This document shows positions 35,047 to 47,359 of a stretch of 64,000 nt of DNA, piece by piece. Location of the stretch: contig NC_064773.1 in assembly GCF_011397635.1 (NCBI RefSeq), positions 27,150,949-27,214,948 of the forward strand, read 5' to 3'. The translations under genes were made by a program, and so were the position numbers. The number at the start of each line of letters is the position of its first letter. Within the stretch, counting starts at the first letter, position 1. This DNA comes from Epinephelus fuscoguttatus. Lineage: Eukaryota; Chordata; Actinopteri; Perciformes; Serranidae. Below the pieces are notes generated by a model that did not search any database, was not told the DNA's origin, and saw only the letters and a program-made list of their open reading frames with translations.

Positions 35047-35627
35047 AACAACAGCAAAACTATATCAAAACATCTCTTTACAAACTGTCACACAACTTGT
35101 GCAGTATGATCCAGCTCTCATGTATCCTGTTGTATGCTCACTACTTCCCAAAAAATGCATTCACTAAAACATCATTATCTTAAAACACGTGCATATGAGT
35201 AGCATGCATCAGCGAGTGTTTGAACTAAATATTTTGGTTTTGAGTGAAAATGCATGTGTTTGGGAAGTACTGAGTATATGAATGAAGAAATGAGACGTGG
35301 AATATACTGCAAGAGTTGTGTGAGAGTTTGTAAAAGGTTGTTCACGGCCCCCTTTGCTTCAATTCATCAAGAATGTTTACCATTTCATTTTTGGATTCTT
35401 CGTTGACCATTGAGAATTGCGAGAAAAATGCAAGTTGTCTTCACAAACTCAAAGTAACACATGGTGAGTAACTGATATATGAATGATCATTTTGTGGGTT
35501 AAGTGTTCCCTTTAAGTCCCCTCATCATATCAGCTAGATCCAACTCATCATTGAGGCTCTATGATAACAGTGAGTGAAATATTCAGAACCTGAGTTCACC
35601 CTGCCATCACATGGAAATCCTTTAGAT

Positions 35628-36200
35628 CAGGGGTGTCAAACTCATTTAAGTTCATGGGCCACATACAGCCCAATTTTATCTCAGATGGGCTGGACCAATT
35701 AAACCATTGTACAATAAATAATAACCTCTAAGTACCATCAGCTCCAATATTTTCCCCTTTTTGTGTGTAAAGAATTACAAGTACATTCTGTAGACGTTCG
35801 TCTTTTTACAAAACAGACTTACAGTCTGAGACGTCCTTAGTGCAATTTCAACAGTCTCAGTTTTCCACATTCCACTCCTCACTGTCATTACATGTGCATT
35901 TATACATATATTTTCTGATACAGACTCATTTGAACTGAAGCTGCTGATTGACAATATTTTGCACAATATTCAGTAAGAACTGTATTCTGGTCAGGGTGGA
36001 AATGCTTCTGAAGCAAAATTTTACATGAATTACAGTAAGCAACACATGATTTACCTTGCTCCTGAAACCTGGCACCTCTTAGTCTTGTCAAACATCTTTT
36101 GTAAAGGAACACAAAAGTATTACAGGAAAAGAACAGCTTTATATGTTTGATTAAAATGTGGAGGGAGACTGCAACTGCAATGCCATCTAGTAACCACAAG
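35628..36200. mobile_element. hAT-like element, left end only
   Basis: caggggtgtcaaactcattt at 35628-35647 is the terminal inverted repeat of a common vertebrate hAT-type non-autonomous element, followed by gggccacatacagccc. The matching right terminus was not found, so the end coordinate is arbitrary and the copy is probably truncated. Confidence 0.4.
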
Positions 36201-36603
36201 AGGGTGCTGCAAACTTAGAGCTGAGATGTTCTGCTCATATTTTATGTTCATGATAAACAAGTTTTAGTTTATGAGAGCCACCAGAGTTCTCACTGTTTGG
36301 GCCAAAGGAAGATGTATTCTTAGTCAGTTAATTTTAACAGGCTGTAGTTATATATGTGTATTAATACAGAGTTTTTTAAAAATTCAAATTTATTTATTTT
36401 GGTTAAGGTCACACATGTTCTTATTATTTCCAAGCTTTTTAATTCAGGCTTTTTAGCACTCTGTTGGTGTTGCTGATGGAGAAGAGGAATCCGTTTCCCT
36501 CTGGATTACAGCTTAGTGAGAGACCTGAAATGTAAATAGAAAATGCAGTGCCAGATTGCAGCGAACTCTGACCTCAGATTAGGAATCACATCCAAAACGC
36601 ATA

Positions 36604-36605
<2 letters not shown>

Positions 36606-36658
<53 letters not shown>
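36606..36658. repeat. (AC)n microsatellite
   Basis: Perfect AC run of 53 bases. Confidence 0.95.
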
Positions 36659-36660
<2 letters not shown>

Positions 36661-37659
36661 TCTAAATCCATGTGAGTCTGCTGTTTGCCAGCTCTACAGC
36701 ACTTTCAGTCGTTGAACCTTCAGCCGTCCCAAATGCAAGATAATTTGTCTTTCATCAGTTTTTAGTTTTTATATGCATATTTATTTTTTTTTTTTTTCAT
36801 CTGTTTAATTATATTTCAAGTTTCATTTTTGTTGTTTTGGAAAATGTGTGTAAATGCTCTTCTCCCTTTAGTTTCAGCATATAAAATGCATATTATGCAC
36901 TGTGAGAAGTGAAATATGAAAGTTTAGGGTTTCTACATTCATGTCAACATGCTGCTGCTCTCTCATTGACCTTTCTTGGAATAATACCAACTTCTCCCCA
37001 GTTATTGACTCTTACTGCAGCCAGGTCCCCGCAGCGTAGATCAAATGGAAGATCAGACGAGCTCCAGGGGTCCCAAAGTCTCCTGGCCTCACACAGTGTC
37101 ACTGCATGTTTATCTGTCCGACTGCTTATTTCTAATCTGACGCTGCTGCTCGTCTCCCAAATTAACGTCAAAGCTGCAGGGAGTCACCCAAAGCTCGGAT
37201 CTTCACTTAAATCCTCAGAGTACAGATTTACAGATTGAAGTGTTTCGGTCTTGTGTGTTGAGTGGTAATCTGCACGTGTAGAAACCAGAGAAACGCCTGA
37301 TTAGAGTTAGTTAAAAGTTTTGCTTCCTCTGGTTTCATATTTTTCTGTCCTTTTTTGTTTTTCTTCACTTCTCAACATCTTACACTCCTCTCCTCAGATG
37401 CTGTGCTGTCCCAGTTTCCCAGCAGAGATCAATAATTTCATCTTATCTCATCTTTCACACTTACCTCAGTGATGGAGGAGCTGCTTTTTGAGGCTACACT
37501 CCAATCTCAGTGCCCCCAAGTCAACCAACCTATGTGGGGAGTAGTTTTTCTTTCAAGATGTGTCATAATCTACATACAAATAATTATATGTAGGGTTAAA
37601 AATGGCAAATGTATCAATAAATGAACAGGAATAAATAAATGTAGTTGTAGAAATAAATT

Positions 37660-38265
37660 TAAGATATTTATTTATTTATTTATATCCTGTTTATTTATCA
37701 ACTTTCATGTAACTATTTATTTCCATAGTTTTTTCAGGATTTATTTGTTTATTTCTGTATTTATTTCTGCATTTATTTGCAGTTTTATTTATGTATTTCT
37801 TTATATGCCTCTGAATTTATTCACACATTTATTTCTGATTTTTTTTCTGTATTTCTTTATATGCTTCTATATTTATTTCTGTATTTCTTCATACATTCCT
37901 GTATTTATTTACACATTTATTTTTGTATTTCTTTATATGCTTCTGTATTTATTTACACATTTATTTCTGCATCTATTTCTGCATTTCTTATATGTTACTG
38001 TATTAATTTACACATTTATTTTTGTATTTATTTCTTGATGTACTTATCTGTATTTCTTTTTATATTCCTGCATTTCTATTTCTTTCTTTCTATTTTTCTG
38101 TCTTTTTCCTTTATTCCTGTATTCCTTTAGACATTTATTTATTTCTCTATTTATTTATACAATTCTACACTCATTTATTTATTTATGTAGTTTTTTACAT
38201 ATTCCTGTATTTATTTATACATTGATTGATTTATTCCTGCAGTTATTTATCCATTTATTTATGGA
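37660..38265. repeat. T-rich minisatellite built on TTTATTTCTGTA-like units
   Basis: About 600 bases on the plus strand are composed of variations on tttatttctg, tatttctttatatgc and atttatttacaca. The phrase 'acacatttattt' recurs at spacings of roughly 88, 44 and 55 bases, suggesting a 44-base higher-order unit made of 4-base steps. The Phe/Ile/Tyr-rich reading frames across it (37745-38225) follow from base composition and are not genes. Confidence 0.8.
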
Positions 38266-39379
38266 CATCACTTTCAATCCTCCATATAATTGTATGTATG
38301 GCATGTGATTTTTCTCACCAAAATATGGTGTAATATAGTGTCATGAGCAGAATACTTGAGTAAGTGGTTAAGGACACTTCAAGGACACTCCAGCGGTGGT
38401 TTCTTGTGCAGGATTATTCCCCAGCTGTCCAGAGGATTTGAACCAGCTGCCCTCCAATCCTGATCCCTGCCCTTTAGATCCCCTTCCTCTTGTTTGACCC
38501 CTGCTTCGCTCGTCTTAGGTCAGATGTGGTTTTTAGAAGCCCCAGGACTCCACTGGTGCTTACAGAAAAACACTTTGTTTAATGTAAAACACTGTCAGTA
38601 AAGTATGAGTAACATGAATCCTACCAGTGAAGATTCTTCAATTCACAGTATCCCACTGTGCTGTGGTAAGATCTTGAGAGTTGTTTACTGCTGGTAAGAT
38701 GATGTTGTGGCTGCAGGAGCAGACTTGTATGGAGTGCAGATGTACTGAAAGTAATGAGTTGGCTTAGACTGGGAGCAGACAGGTCCAGAGAAGAAATAGG
38801 CAAAAGTAAAAGATTCCCACTAAAAATAAAACATAAAAAATGATAAGTATGGAATATTAAATCATTCGTGACTGTGAGCTTTAAAAACTTTTCATCTTAG
38901 TTTTGTAACTGTGTGCCTGAAAACTCTATTTTGAATACTAAAAATAACTTGAACTAACTATGGACACTAATGTCATGCTAAAATTACTAAATGGCTAATT
39001 TAAGATTAATCCCATCAGGAGACATCTGTCTAGGATCTTTCAGTTCCTGATCTTACTGTCACAAAATAATTTAGCCAGCTGTAGTTGTTGAATCCTGTCC
39101 TTTCTTTTTATGGACCCTCTGTTTTCTTTACAAAGCACTTTGAACATCAACTTCACTATGTAATGCATCGTCATATCTATAAGAGCATGTAGACAAAGAC
39201 CTGCAACACTTAAACCTACAATCACTGATTTTTGGACATTTGGGAACACTGATATGAATACCCTTATGCATAATATGGTGAACTTGCTAGCTAATTTGTT
39301 TTCATAGAGCATCAGCATTCATTTGGAGTTGTGTTTCTGAAGTCCAATATTCAGTCTCCTTTTAACTCTTCTCTATTGA

Positions 39380-40330
39380 CGTTTTAGTCATGGACCTTCT
39401 ACGTCCACATACGACGTACAAAGTACCCTGGGTGCATTGCTTGTTGATGTTCTGCGACACCAAGTCAAGATACACTTTCATTTACACAGGAAATTTATCA
39501 TTTACATAGGCTACGGTCTCTTTCAAAATAAATGCACTATGTTGGTACAACATCACAAATTGACGTATTTTTCCTTCAACAACAAAAACACGGTTAGGTT
39601 TTAGGTAATAAAAGGAAGTGGTTAGGTTTAGGAAAAAAGAACAGGGTTTGGCTCTAGAACCTTACGGGACACCAACACTGCTCTCTCGGGGGGAAGTCAG
39701 TGTTATTTGGACCCATCCACCACCCCTCCCGCCCGTCACACACAGATTTCGTTAAACTATAATGGCAACCAGAGCCTTTTCTTGTTGGCACTGCAAGTCA
39801 CTGCCCAAGCGTCGGATTTCGACGACTTTATATATGCAATGAGTCCCTTCAAAATAAACTTCCATTTTCACAAGAAATTTGTAGATTCTGCTTGTTAAAT
39901 ACATTGTCTCTTTTCAAAATAAACTTTGAGGGTAGGTAACAAAAAAAACCTAGCTTTAGGTTTACTTTCTTAGGTTTAGGCAACAATTACACCTGGTCAG
40001 ATGTAAAAAAAAACCATCATGGTTTGGTTTGAATAAGTAGGTTTGTACTTATGTAAAATCACTAGTGTGATAAGCTACACATACTAGCATGTTACGTTGT
40101 TAATAAAATAACTTGACTGACTTTTGGTTTCACTTGGGACACAAACAGCGGGCTCCCGGGTGAAAGTCCAGAGTTTGTTTGACCCATCCACCTCCATTCC
40201 CACCCACCCTATGCAGACTTTCTCGCTCTTTATACCAGCTAGTTGCAAGGAGTGTCAAAAAATACCGCTGCCCAGTGCGTCTCATATTGCTGCTAAAGGG
40301 TGCCTCTGTGTGTCATATCTGATGCTGAGT
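39380..40330. repeat. Dispersed repeat family B
   Basis: Contains gtcatggaccttctacgtcc, tcaaaataaa, ggttaggtttagg, then ggacccatccacc and atttcgttaaact. A second, partial unit follows at about 40080-40330 (ggacacaaacagcgggctcc). Related copies are at 47360-47971, 48600-49165 (reverse) and 55545-55690. The class is unknown. Confidence 0.5.
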
Positions 40331-40394
40331 ACCACTAACCAAACATCAGTATTTGATATATTTTAAAACTCCCCCGTTTAAATTTTACCTAAAG

Positions 40395-40612
40395 GTTTGC
40401 ATGGTTAAGGATGAGGCCACTTTGACAGACAGACTGTCTGCGAGGTATCACAACAGCCTATAAGTTAGAAAGTTAGATCTACCCCTCATTCCTCCACAGC
40501 TCCACCCTCTCATCCAAATATGGTGATTTCTGGCTCCAAACATACAAAATGGGAGTCCAAAAACCAATGGTTGATGACACAGTGGCCACTTCCATTATTT
40601 TGATGTCAATGG
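40395..40612. repeat. Dispersed repeat family A, right half
   Basis: Shares ttgcatggttaaggatg, tccacagctccaccctctca, tccaaatatggtgatttctg and gatgacacagtggccacttc with the copy at 57195-57660. Confidence 0.6.
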
Positions 40613-42449
40613 TCTCCATCAACATCTGGCTCTTTAGCAGCTAAATGTGCTGCTATGTTCACCAGTTAATCGCTAACTTTATCAGAGGTATTTTGCTTGC
40701 TGGAAACAGACTGATGGGAGCAGTGAGAGTGAACCAAAATGGTATATTTACAGTCTGTAAAACCAAAACAATGAGATGAAAGATGCTAAAATCCTTTGTA
40801 GAGCTGACAGGAACTGCAGAATTTGGTAATCTGGCTGGGTTTGTTGACTATGAACAACCTCTTCCAGATTGCATAAAATAATTTTATAAATATTGATTAG
40901 TGCAGCTTTAAGCTTGAGGGCATGGAAATGAAGGCACACATTTGCAAATCAGAGTTAGCAGAGAGGAAACTAAATGCACAGACTTAAAACTTCAAGCCGT
41001 ATTAGACCTGAATATACTGTTAAAAACTCATTTGTTTTGTAAACCCCTTGTTTTGTAAGTACTTTGCCTTCCATGCACTTTTAATGCCTTTCATTGTTTT
41101 TCTCTGCAAGTTTTAATCTCAGTTATTTTCTGTGTCTCTGTTTTATTGTTACTTTTTCTTCAGTGTTTTTATTGCAGAGCACCTTGTAACTTGTTTAGAA
41201 AGGTGCTTTAGAAATAAAATTTAGAAACAGGCACAGACTAAAATGTATGCAGAGCAGTTTTGGTTAAGTGGTTTGGACCAAATAATGAAGTCTCTAAGTA
41301 AAATATAAAGAAAGTGTCAGTGGAATAAACAGAATTAGGGCATTCCAGGTGCTGCAGAGAAATACTGTTTCAAACCTTGTCCCAGTCAGTGCTGCTCTTG
41401 GCTCAGTGCGGTCTCATTATCCCCTGATTCCTCACAAGAATTCCTCCAGATCTCCATCATTTGAGCTGCTGCCACAGATTACGTGAACCCTGGTGAGAAG
41501 GGATGTCTTGTCCTTCGTTCACCTCTCGTTAGAGGAAAGCCCCTCTGTCCTGTGTGTGACCCTGCACTTCCATACTTAGTACTGATTATTGGCTTTATAT
41601 GCTGCTGTGCTCCACACACACAAACACACATACACACGTACATGTGAATATACAAACTGGGGTCCATGGTGAATATGTGCCGTATAAGGACACATGACAC
41701 AGGCATGACACATTCAATTAAGCATGATACACAAATATATAATATATGTATGTGTATGTTTCCGTATAAATGCAAACTGAGAGTGGACTGAGTTAAAGTG
41801 CATGTGCATATGTGTGTACTCGTGTGTGTTGGTGTACTGTGTTTTTATATTATATAACAGTATTTAATGTGCTCTAAGATGTCGCATTAGGGATTAGGTT
41901 GATAGTGACAAAGCTGCAGATTGCCACTGCCTCTGTGAGTGTGTGTTTATGTTTACAGAGACAGATTTCTTATGTTTAATACTTTTCAAGATAATTACAG
42001 TGTACATGCATGTGGCTTTAATAATCATCAAAACAAAGTGAGTGCCTGTTTCCCTGTTTCCTCCCTCTGGCTGATAAGCTCAGAAAAGAACTCTGTCTGT
42101 CTTTTTATGTAGCAATGTTGCATGTTTTTCTAGATGGCAGAACCTAAAATTATTTGAACTTTCTCTGGACCAAGGCATACAAAATCAGCTGTTAATAATA
42201 TTTTAAATACACATGAATTTCCTTTGCACCCTGTTAATCAATACCAACTGTGCAAGTACACTAGAAGCAGCAAGCCTCACATTTCAGAATGCACATACTA
42301 CAGCTGCACAGTTCAGTACATTGATATTGGCAATAGATAAAAATTTATGAAAATGTATTATGAAAGCTGTCATTTGTTATCAGCCCATATAGCGTTTCTT
42401 TTAACTCTTTGATTTGGCTTTGCAGCCAAAACTTTAGGAGCCTATTCCA
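40613..42449. other. Intergenic stretch, nothing recognised
   Basis: AT-rich DNA with a short CA/TA-rich patch around 41615-41760. No gene or clear element was found. Confidence 0.45.
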
Positions 42450-42675
42450 GCAGACACTGGGTGAGAGGCAGGGTGCACCCTGGACACATAGAGACAGACA
42501 ACCATTGCACTCACATTCACTCCTACGGCCAATTTAGAGTCACCAACCTAGTCATTAACCTAGCCAGCGTGTCTCTGGACTATAGGAGCAAACTACTCAC
42601 AAAGGGCTCCCCCACCCTGGTGATTGAACCAAGAACCCTTTTGTTGTGAGGTGACAATGCTAACCACTGCACCAT
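42450..42675. repeat. Common fish interspersed repeat fragment
   Basis: The series ggtgcaccctggacacatag, agacagacaaccattgcact, ccaatttagagtcaccaacc, ttgaaccaagaac and ctaaccactgcaccatg matches a very widespread fish repeat I know by sight. I cannot assign it to a class. Confidence 0.55.
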
Positions 42676-43729
42676 GTTTGGTGTAATGTGTAAATAAGCA
42701 ACTAAAAAGTTAGCTTATGAACTTATACATTTTAAATGTTAACAGCTTGTTCTGTCGCCACCAAGTGGCCAATATTTCAATTACAGCTTTAAACAGTGCT
42801 TACTACTGTATTTTGCAAAAGCTACAGCCTTTTCATTTCTCTCATTACAGCGTAACTAAAAACAGTGTGTCGGTAAGTTGTGATGCTGTCTGATCCATGA
42901 TACGCTATGCTTACTGTTTTCTTGGAGAGACTTCTTTGTTCAATAAACGATTAAAAAAAAAAGGCCTCAGTCTCACATTTTCCACAGAACGGAGCGTGAT
43001 GAATGTGAATTCCATCGGTCTCAACCCGATCTATCAAGCTGCTTCCTTAATCCACATAATCCTTCTCACAAGTGCTATCCACTCAAACTGTACCACTGGC
43101 AGTGCATAAAACTCACACTCAATTCTACGAGTTAACACCGTGGTCTTTAAAGTGTGAACATGTGATGGACATCTGTCAGTCACTTTCTACTTCCTCTCGT
43201 GTTTGAATTTCAGAGTAGAGGCTGATAGAGAATGATAGTCTGCCCAGTGACAATCTCATTGCTTTGCACTGGTTATACATATAGTGTGTTTCATTATTGA
43301 TGTGGTTATGATTTATTTATGTGAAAAAGTACTGCAAGTAGCATATTAAGGACACTATACATTATTCAATGTTAATGTTTATGCGGGCCTTAGAGTAAAT
43401 AATTGCCCTATGAACAAACTGTGTTTACGTCAGTCAGTGATACAAATTGAAGACGCAACACTGACGAGGTATTAAGTTGCTATGGCGACTGTGTTAGCAA
43501 TCACTTCCCTACATACACATCCAGCAGACACAGAGAACTTAAACATTTAGTCGGAGTGTAAGTTTTGGCCCCCTGACAAAAATCCGAAGCTCTTTACCTA
43601 TCAGATATTCCACTTTAACTAGTCACTAACTGTGTCTGTCTACTGTTTGGTGCTGGTCAGATAACACGCAGTGAGTTTATCAGAGCTTTTTTAAAACATC
43701 TGACTTAAGATTGATGACAATGGAGTGGT

Positions 43730-44015
43730 GTTGTGCTGTTGGTGAATGTTTCTCTCAAAAGAACAAATGTTTTTGGCTGAAGGAACTGAACTGAATCACT
43801 TCCTAAAAACTATCTGTTTATTTCACAGCTCAGTTGAGTTCTCAGTCAATTGCGAGCGAACGTGCAGGGACTCACTGAGTGATTCAAGCCTGAGACTGTC
43901 TTGGTCCTTGAGTGTTGTATGTTCAGTGATTTGTCCACTGAACATACAACACAGTGGACATGAGCCCTGAGTCGATGAGTCAAGCCCGCCCTTCTCCCTC
44001 TTCCTCATGTCTTGA
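43730..44015. repeat. Local duplication, left unit, with a perfect hairpin
   Basis: Shares cagtgatttg, actgaa(c/t)(a)tacaac, agccct(g/c)agt and gagt(c/)aagcc(c/t)gcccttct with 44640-44830. It contains a perfect 17-base inverted repeat at 43912-43952. Probably a mobile-element remnant present twice. Confidence 0.5.
43912..43952. repeat. Perfect 17-bp inverted repeat with 7-base loop
   Basis: The left arm 43912-43928 (gtgttgtatgttcagtg) and right arm 43936-43952 are exact reverse complements. Confidence 0.95.
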
Positions 44016-44188
44016 AGTCTAAATATTTATTTTTTTTAATGAAGTGTTGCAAAAATAAATGTGCTGTACAAAATAGAGAGAGAAATAGAGAAATAGAGCA
44101 ATGTTTCTGTAAGTTATTAATAACTTACTGAAAGTGCTGCTTTGTCACATTTTGGCCTGCCTGCCTGAAACTATGATATTATCTATTA

Positions 44189-44484
44189 CAGTGGTTCCCA
44201 ACTGGTCTAAGCACAGGCTCCAGATTTCTTCTTCATCATGAGTTCAAGGTCCACACAATTAAATATAACGTCATACTTCTGTTTGGCCATGTCATTGAGC
44301 TAGTTTGCTGTCTCTGTTAAGCAGACATCTGATTGTCACTCACTCTACAGTAGGAAACCACACTTCAAAATAAAAACTCAGTTCACTGTGCTTCAAAATA
44401 TTTTTTGATTTAATTTTTTACAAACTTGACGTCACTTGCAGTCCATTCAGAATGGACCCGTGGCCCACAAGTTGGGAGCCACTG
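44189..44484. mobile_element. hAT-type MITE with 8-bp target duplication
   Basis: The ends are cagtggttcccaact and, in reverse complement from 44484, cagtggctcccaact: 15-base terminal inverted repeats with one mismatch. Flanking 8-mers atctatta (44181-44188) and atctagta (44485-44492) match at 7 of 8, as expected for a hAT duplication. 296 bases, no coding capacity. Confidence 0.82.
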
Positions 44485-44639
44485 ATCTAGTAGGGTTGCC
44501 CAAACCCACCTGGTTCGATCCCGCGCATCACAAGATCCAACTAAATTCTCAGCTCACTGGCTTATTATTCACAAATGGCCATTCTCACTTCACTAGTTAA
44601 TGAACTGAACTGAACATTCAGCCACGTTTTAGTTCAGTG

Positions 44640-44830
44640 CGTGGGACTCCGCAGTCGGAACTCCGGTCGAGCACTGCGAGGGAATGGTGCATGCTCAGTG
44701 ATTTGTTTACTGAATGTACAACAAAAAGCATAAGCCCTCAGTGAGTTGCTGAGTCGCTCAAGCCTGCCCCTCTACCTCCCTCCAATGTCTTGTAGTCTTG
44801 AAGAAGGAAGTGGTAGTAATATTTTATTCA
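44640..44830. repeat. Local duplication, right unit
   Basis: Diverged counterpart of part of 43730-44015; the hairpin arm sequences have decayed (cagtgatttgtttactgaat). The hAT MITE lies between the two units. Confidence 0.45.
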
Positions 44831-44995
44831 TAATTAGGTGTCACGGAAATATACATGGTTTACATAAATTCTCTGATCGCAGTTTAACAGCTAGCGAGCT
44901 GAAATGGATGATCAGCTGTGTTTCAGTTCAGTGAGTGGGACTACATGCAGTCGCTCTGAATGATTTTGTAAACAAATCTGTTCAAAGATTTATTT

Positions 44996-45450
44996 TTAAA
45001 GAAGCAGTGTGTAGGATTTAGTGGCATCTAGTGGTGAGGAATGCAGATTGCAACCAGCTGAAACTGCTCCTGGTTAGAATTCCTTCAGTTCGGGTTCTGT
45101 GTGTCTCTACAAGGGACCCCTTCCACGTTACAAAAAACATATTAATTGATGCATCTTTAAAAATGAATGTTTAAATGCTGAATTTTGTATGTAGATATCA
45201 CATAACAACAGTTCCTTCCTCATAGTGGGCAGTGGATTCAGTGTTAAACTGAGGCTTTTCCTGCAAAGACTGCTAACTCATCACTATTATATTTTGCTCC
45301 AACATTTTAAGTTCACACTTTCCATGCATTAAGACCATTTCCCAACATCAATTAAACCCTGACACCTGAAACCACCCTCAAACCCCTTTTTCTGATTCAT
45401 ACTGATAGGATGGGTGTATTTTTACCATAAAAACCTCGCCTAGTGCAGCT
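44996..45450. repeat. Dispersed fish repeat beginning ttaaagaagcagtgtgtagg
   Basis: The opening ttaaagaagcagtgtgtagg (44996-45015) and tagtggcatctagtggtgag belong to a common fish inverted-repeat element. The right terminus is not recognisable, so this is a truncated or decayed copy with an approximate end. Confidence 0.45.
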
Positions 45451-45639
45451 ATAATTTGATGTCTTAAAATAAAATCTTGGATCAGTCCTTTGAAGCCTTT
45501 CCTGTGTCCACTTTGGCAAAGCTGTGGCTGTAAATAATGTAGTTCGCGGCAGCAGAGCCCACCGCGTCCCCATTTACTGGCCGAACATTTGATAGATGGC
45601 AGTTTTCTCAGGCTAAAAGCGTTGCATCTTACTTCATCT

Positions 45640-45815
45640 GTCTTTCTTGTCCAATCTCTCGCTGTCTTTCCTTCTCTCTCTCTCTGATTGTTTTCCTCCC
45701 GCTCTCATGTCATTGCTCACTCTGCCTACCCCTCTCTCACTCTTCAATTGCTCCCCACCTCCATCTCTTTTCTTTTCTCTCTCCATCTCTTTCTCCTATT
45801 TTTGGTCTCAGATGC
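45640..45815. repeat. Pyrimidine-rich tract (plus strand)
   Basis: Dense CT-rich sequence (ctctctctctct runs). The Ser/Leu-rich reading frame over it (45647-46081) is a product of composition. Confidence 0.75.
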
Positions 45816-47359
45816 CTCAATTATTCATGTCTTTGCATGGACTTTCTGACCAGAGAGCTATCAACAAGAGCCATCAGGGTCATCATATTACACCTGAGCA
45901 TCCACCTGTGACACTTACAGTCCCACATGAGTATGCATGCACACAGCTACAACACAAATGGGAGATGGTGTACACACTCAGAGACAGAGGGGAGGGTAGG
46001 CAGGTACTGGAGTCACGTTTTCTCACTGCATGGTTGCAAGTAAAAACCACAAGAGCTTCAAAAACACTCATGTTGAATTAATTGAGTACCTGAAAAGCTT
46101 GTTGTAGTTTGTAACACTGAACTCTTCTACTGATGCTTCCTGTAGTTAGTAGTAGTAATAGAGTAGTGGTTTTACCCCGGACAGCCACATTAAAGCAAGG
46201 ATTGCTGACTTGTCAGCTACTTCTAGGGACTGAAATGTCCGAAAGACTCTCAGTTGACTGGAGGGTCTCCAGCTGATGATTTGACTCTTTGACTTTCAGG
46301 GGGCAGCACTAGACCTTAGCCAGTATTTTTATGGCTTGCAGAGCATATGCCAATCTTGTGAGTTCAGCTTGTGCTTCAAGATTTATGTGTGGAAATAATT
46401 CACTGGGACTAAGCTAAGCAACTGGATGCTGGGCTCAGTCAATATATCACAATGAGCAAAGCAAAATTTGTGGGTTAGCTGACATTGTGACAATACAAAA
46501 ATGTCTGACGTTAGATCTTTTGAATAAAATTTAACAGGGGACAATAAGAAATACAGACAAGCATATTATGAATGTTCTTCTTTATCGACTAGTCCAATTC
46601 TGTAATGTTACATTACACAGCGCTGTGCAAAAGTGATAGCAATTTATTCCAGCTATAAAGAAAAATGGCACACCAGCATGGAGTAAAACATTAGTGTGAA
46701 TTATGTCAAAGTTACTGGCACAGAGCCACAAGTGAGTTCTTCAATAATACAGGGGTTTGTGTGTTGTAAGTATGCAACAGCCACAGTAACTGAAGCCATC
46801 TGTAATGGAGAGTTGACCTAAATGGTATATTTTTTTTACCCAGATATGTCAAACTGTGTCTGAGCCTTATAGCACTGTAAACATCACAGCTAGTATCCAA
46901 TACTTGCTGCCAGCAAGTTCCCCTCAGTCCCCAGTTGAATTTATACGTCTGTGTGTCAGTTCGAGGAATAGTTCACCCAACAACTATATAAATCATATAG
47001 TACTCACTTTCCTAGGCTCTATATGGCCCCAGAAAAAGTTTTCTGTTGAATGTCATTAAGGAGAGCAGAGATAAAAGAAAAAATGAAAGTATATCTCTGC
47101 AAACTGACCTTATGGGAGGCCGAATGAAAGACAACAAAAATGTTATAAAATGTCTAGAAAAACTTTATAAAAAATTCCTATGAAGTATTACCCAAGTTTT
47201 GTTTTTAATCAACACATTCTCACTCCCAACTCATCATAAACAGACTCTCAGTCAGTGGCTTTACATGTTTAACTACGACACTCCCCTCTAGTGTCACTTT
47301 TGGATGCTCAGAGATGGCATGTGAATTTCTGCTTGTTAGATGCATAGTTTTGTTTTCAA

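Larger units (their letters stand above)
34685..35515. mobile_element. TTAA inverted-repeat element, copy 2, interrupted by a SINE
   Basis: TTAA at 34685-34688 and 35512-35515. The left end reads aggagcacttcacccaca; the right end in reverse complement reads agggaacacttaacccaca. The interior matches the copy at 5359-5941 (tttaacaacagcaaaactat, then tttacaaact, then tactcacc/ttcccaaa), apart from the inserted SINE at 34854-35029. Non-autonomous, probably piggyBac-type. Confidence 0.75.

Noticed and set aside
37745-38225. Overlapping Phe/Ile/Tyr-rich frames that look like membrane proteins
   Set aside because: They arise from the T-rich minisatellite; all three forward frames look alike.
45647-46081. 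A 144-codon plus-strand reading frame
   Set aside because: The first half is a CT-rich tract translated as Ser/Leu, the second half has no domain features, and there are no splice or family signals.
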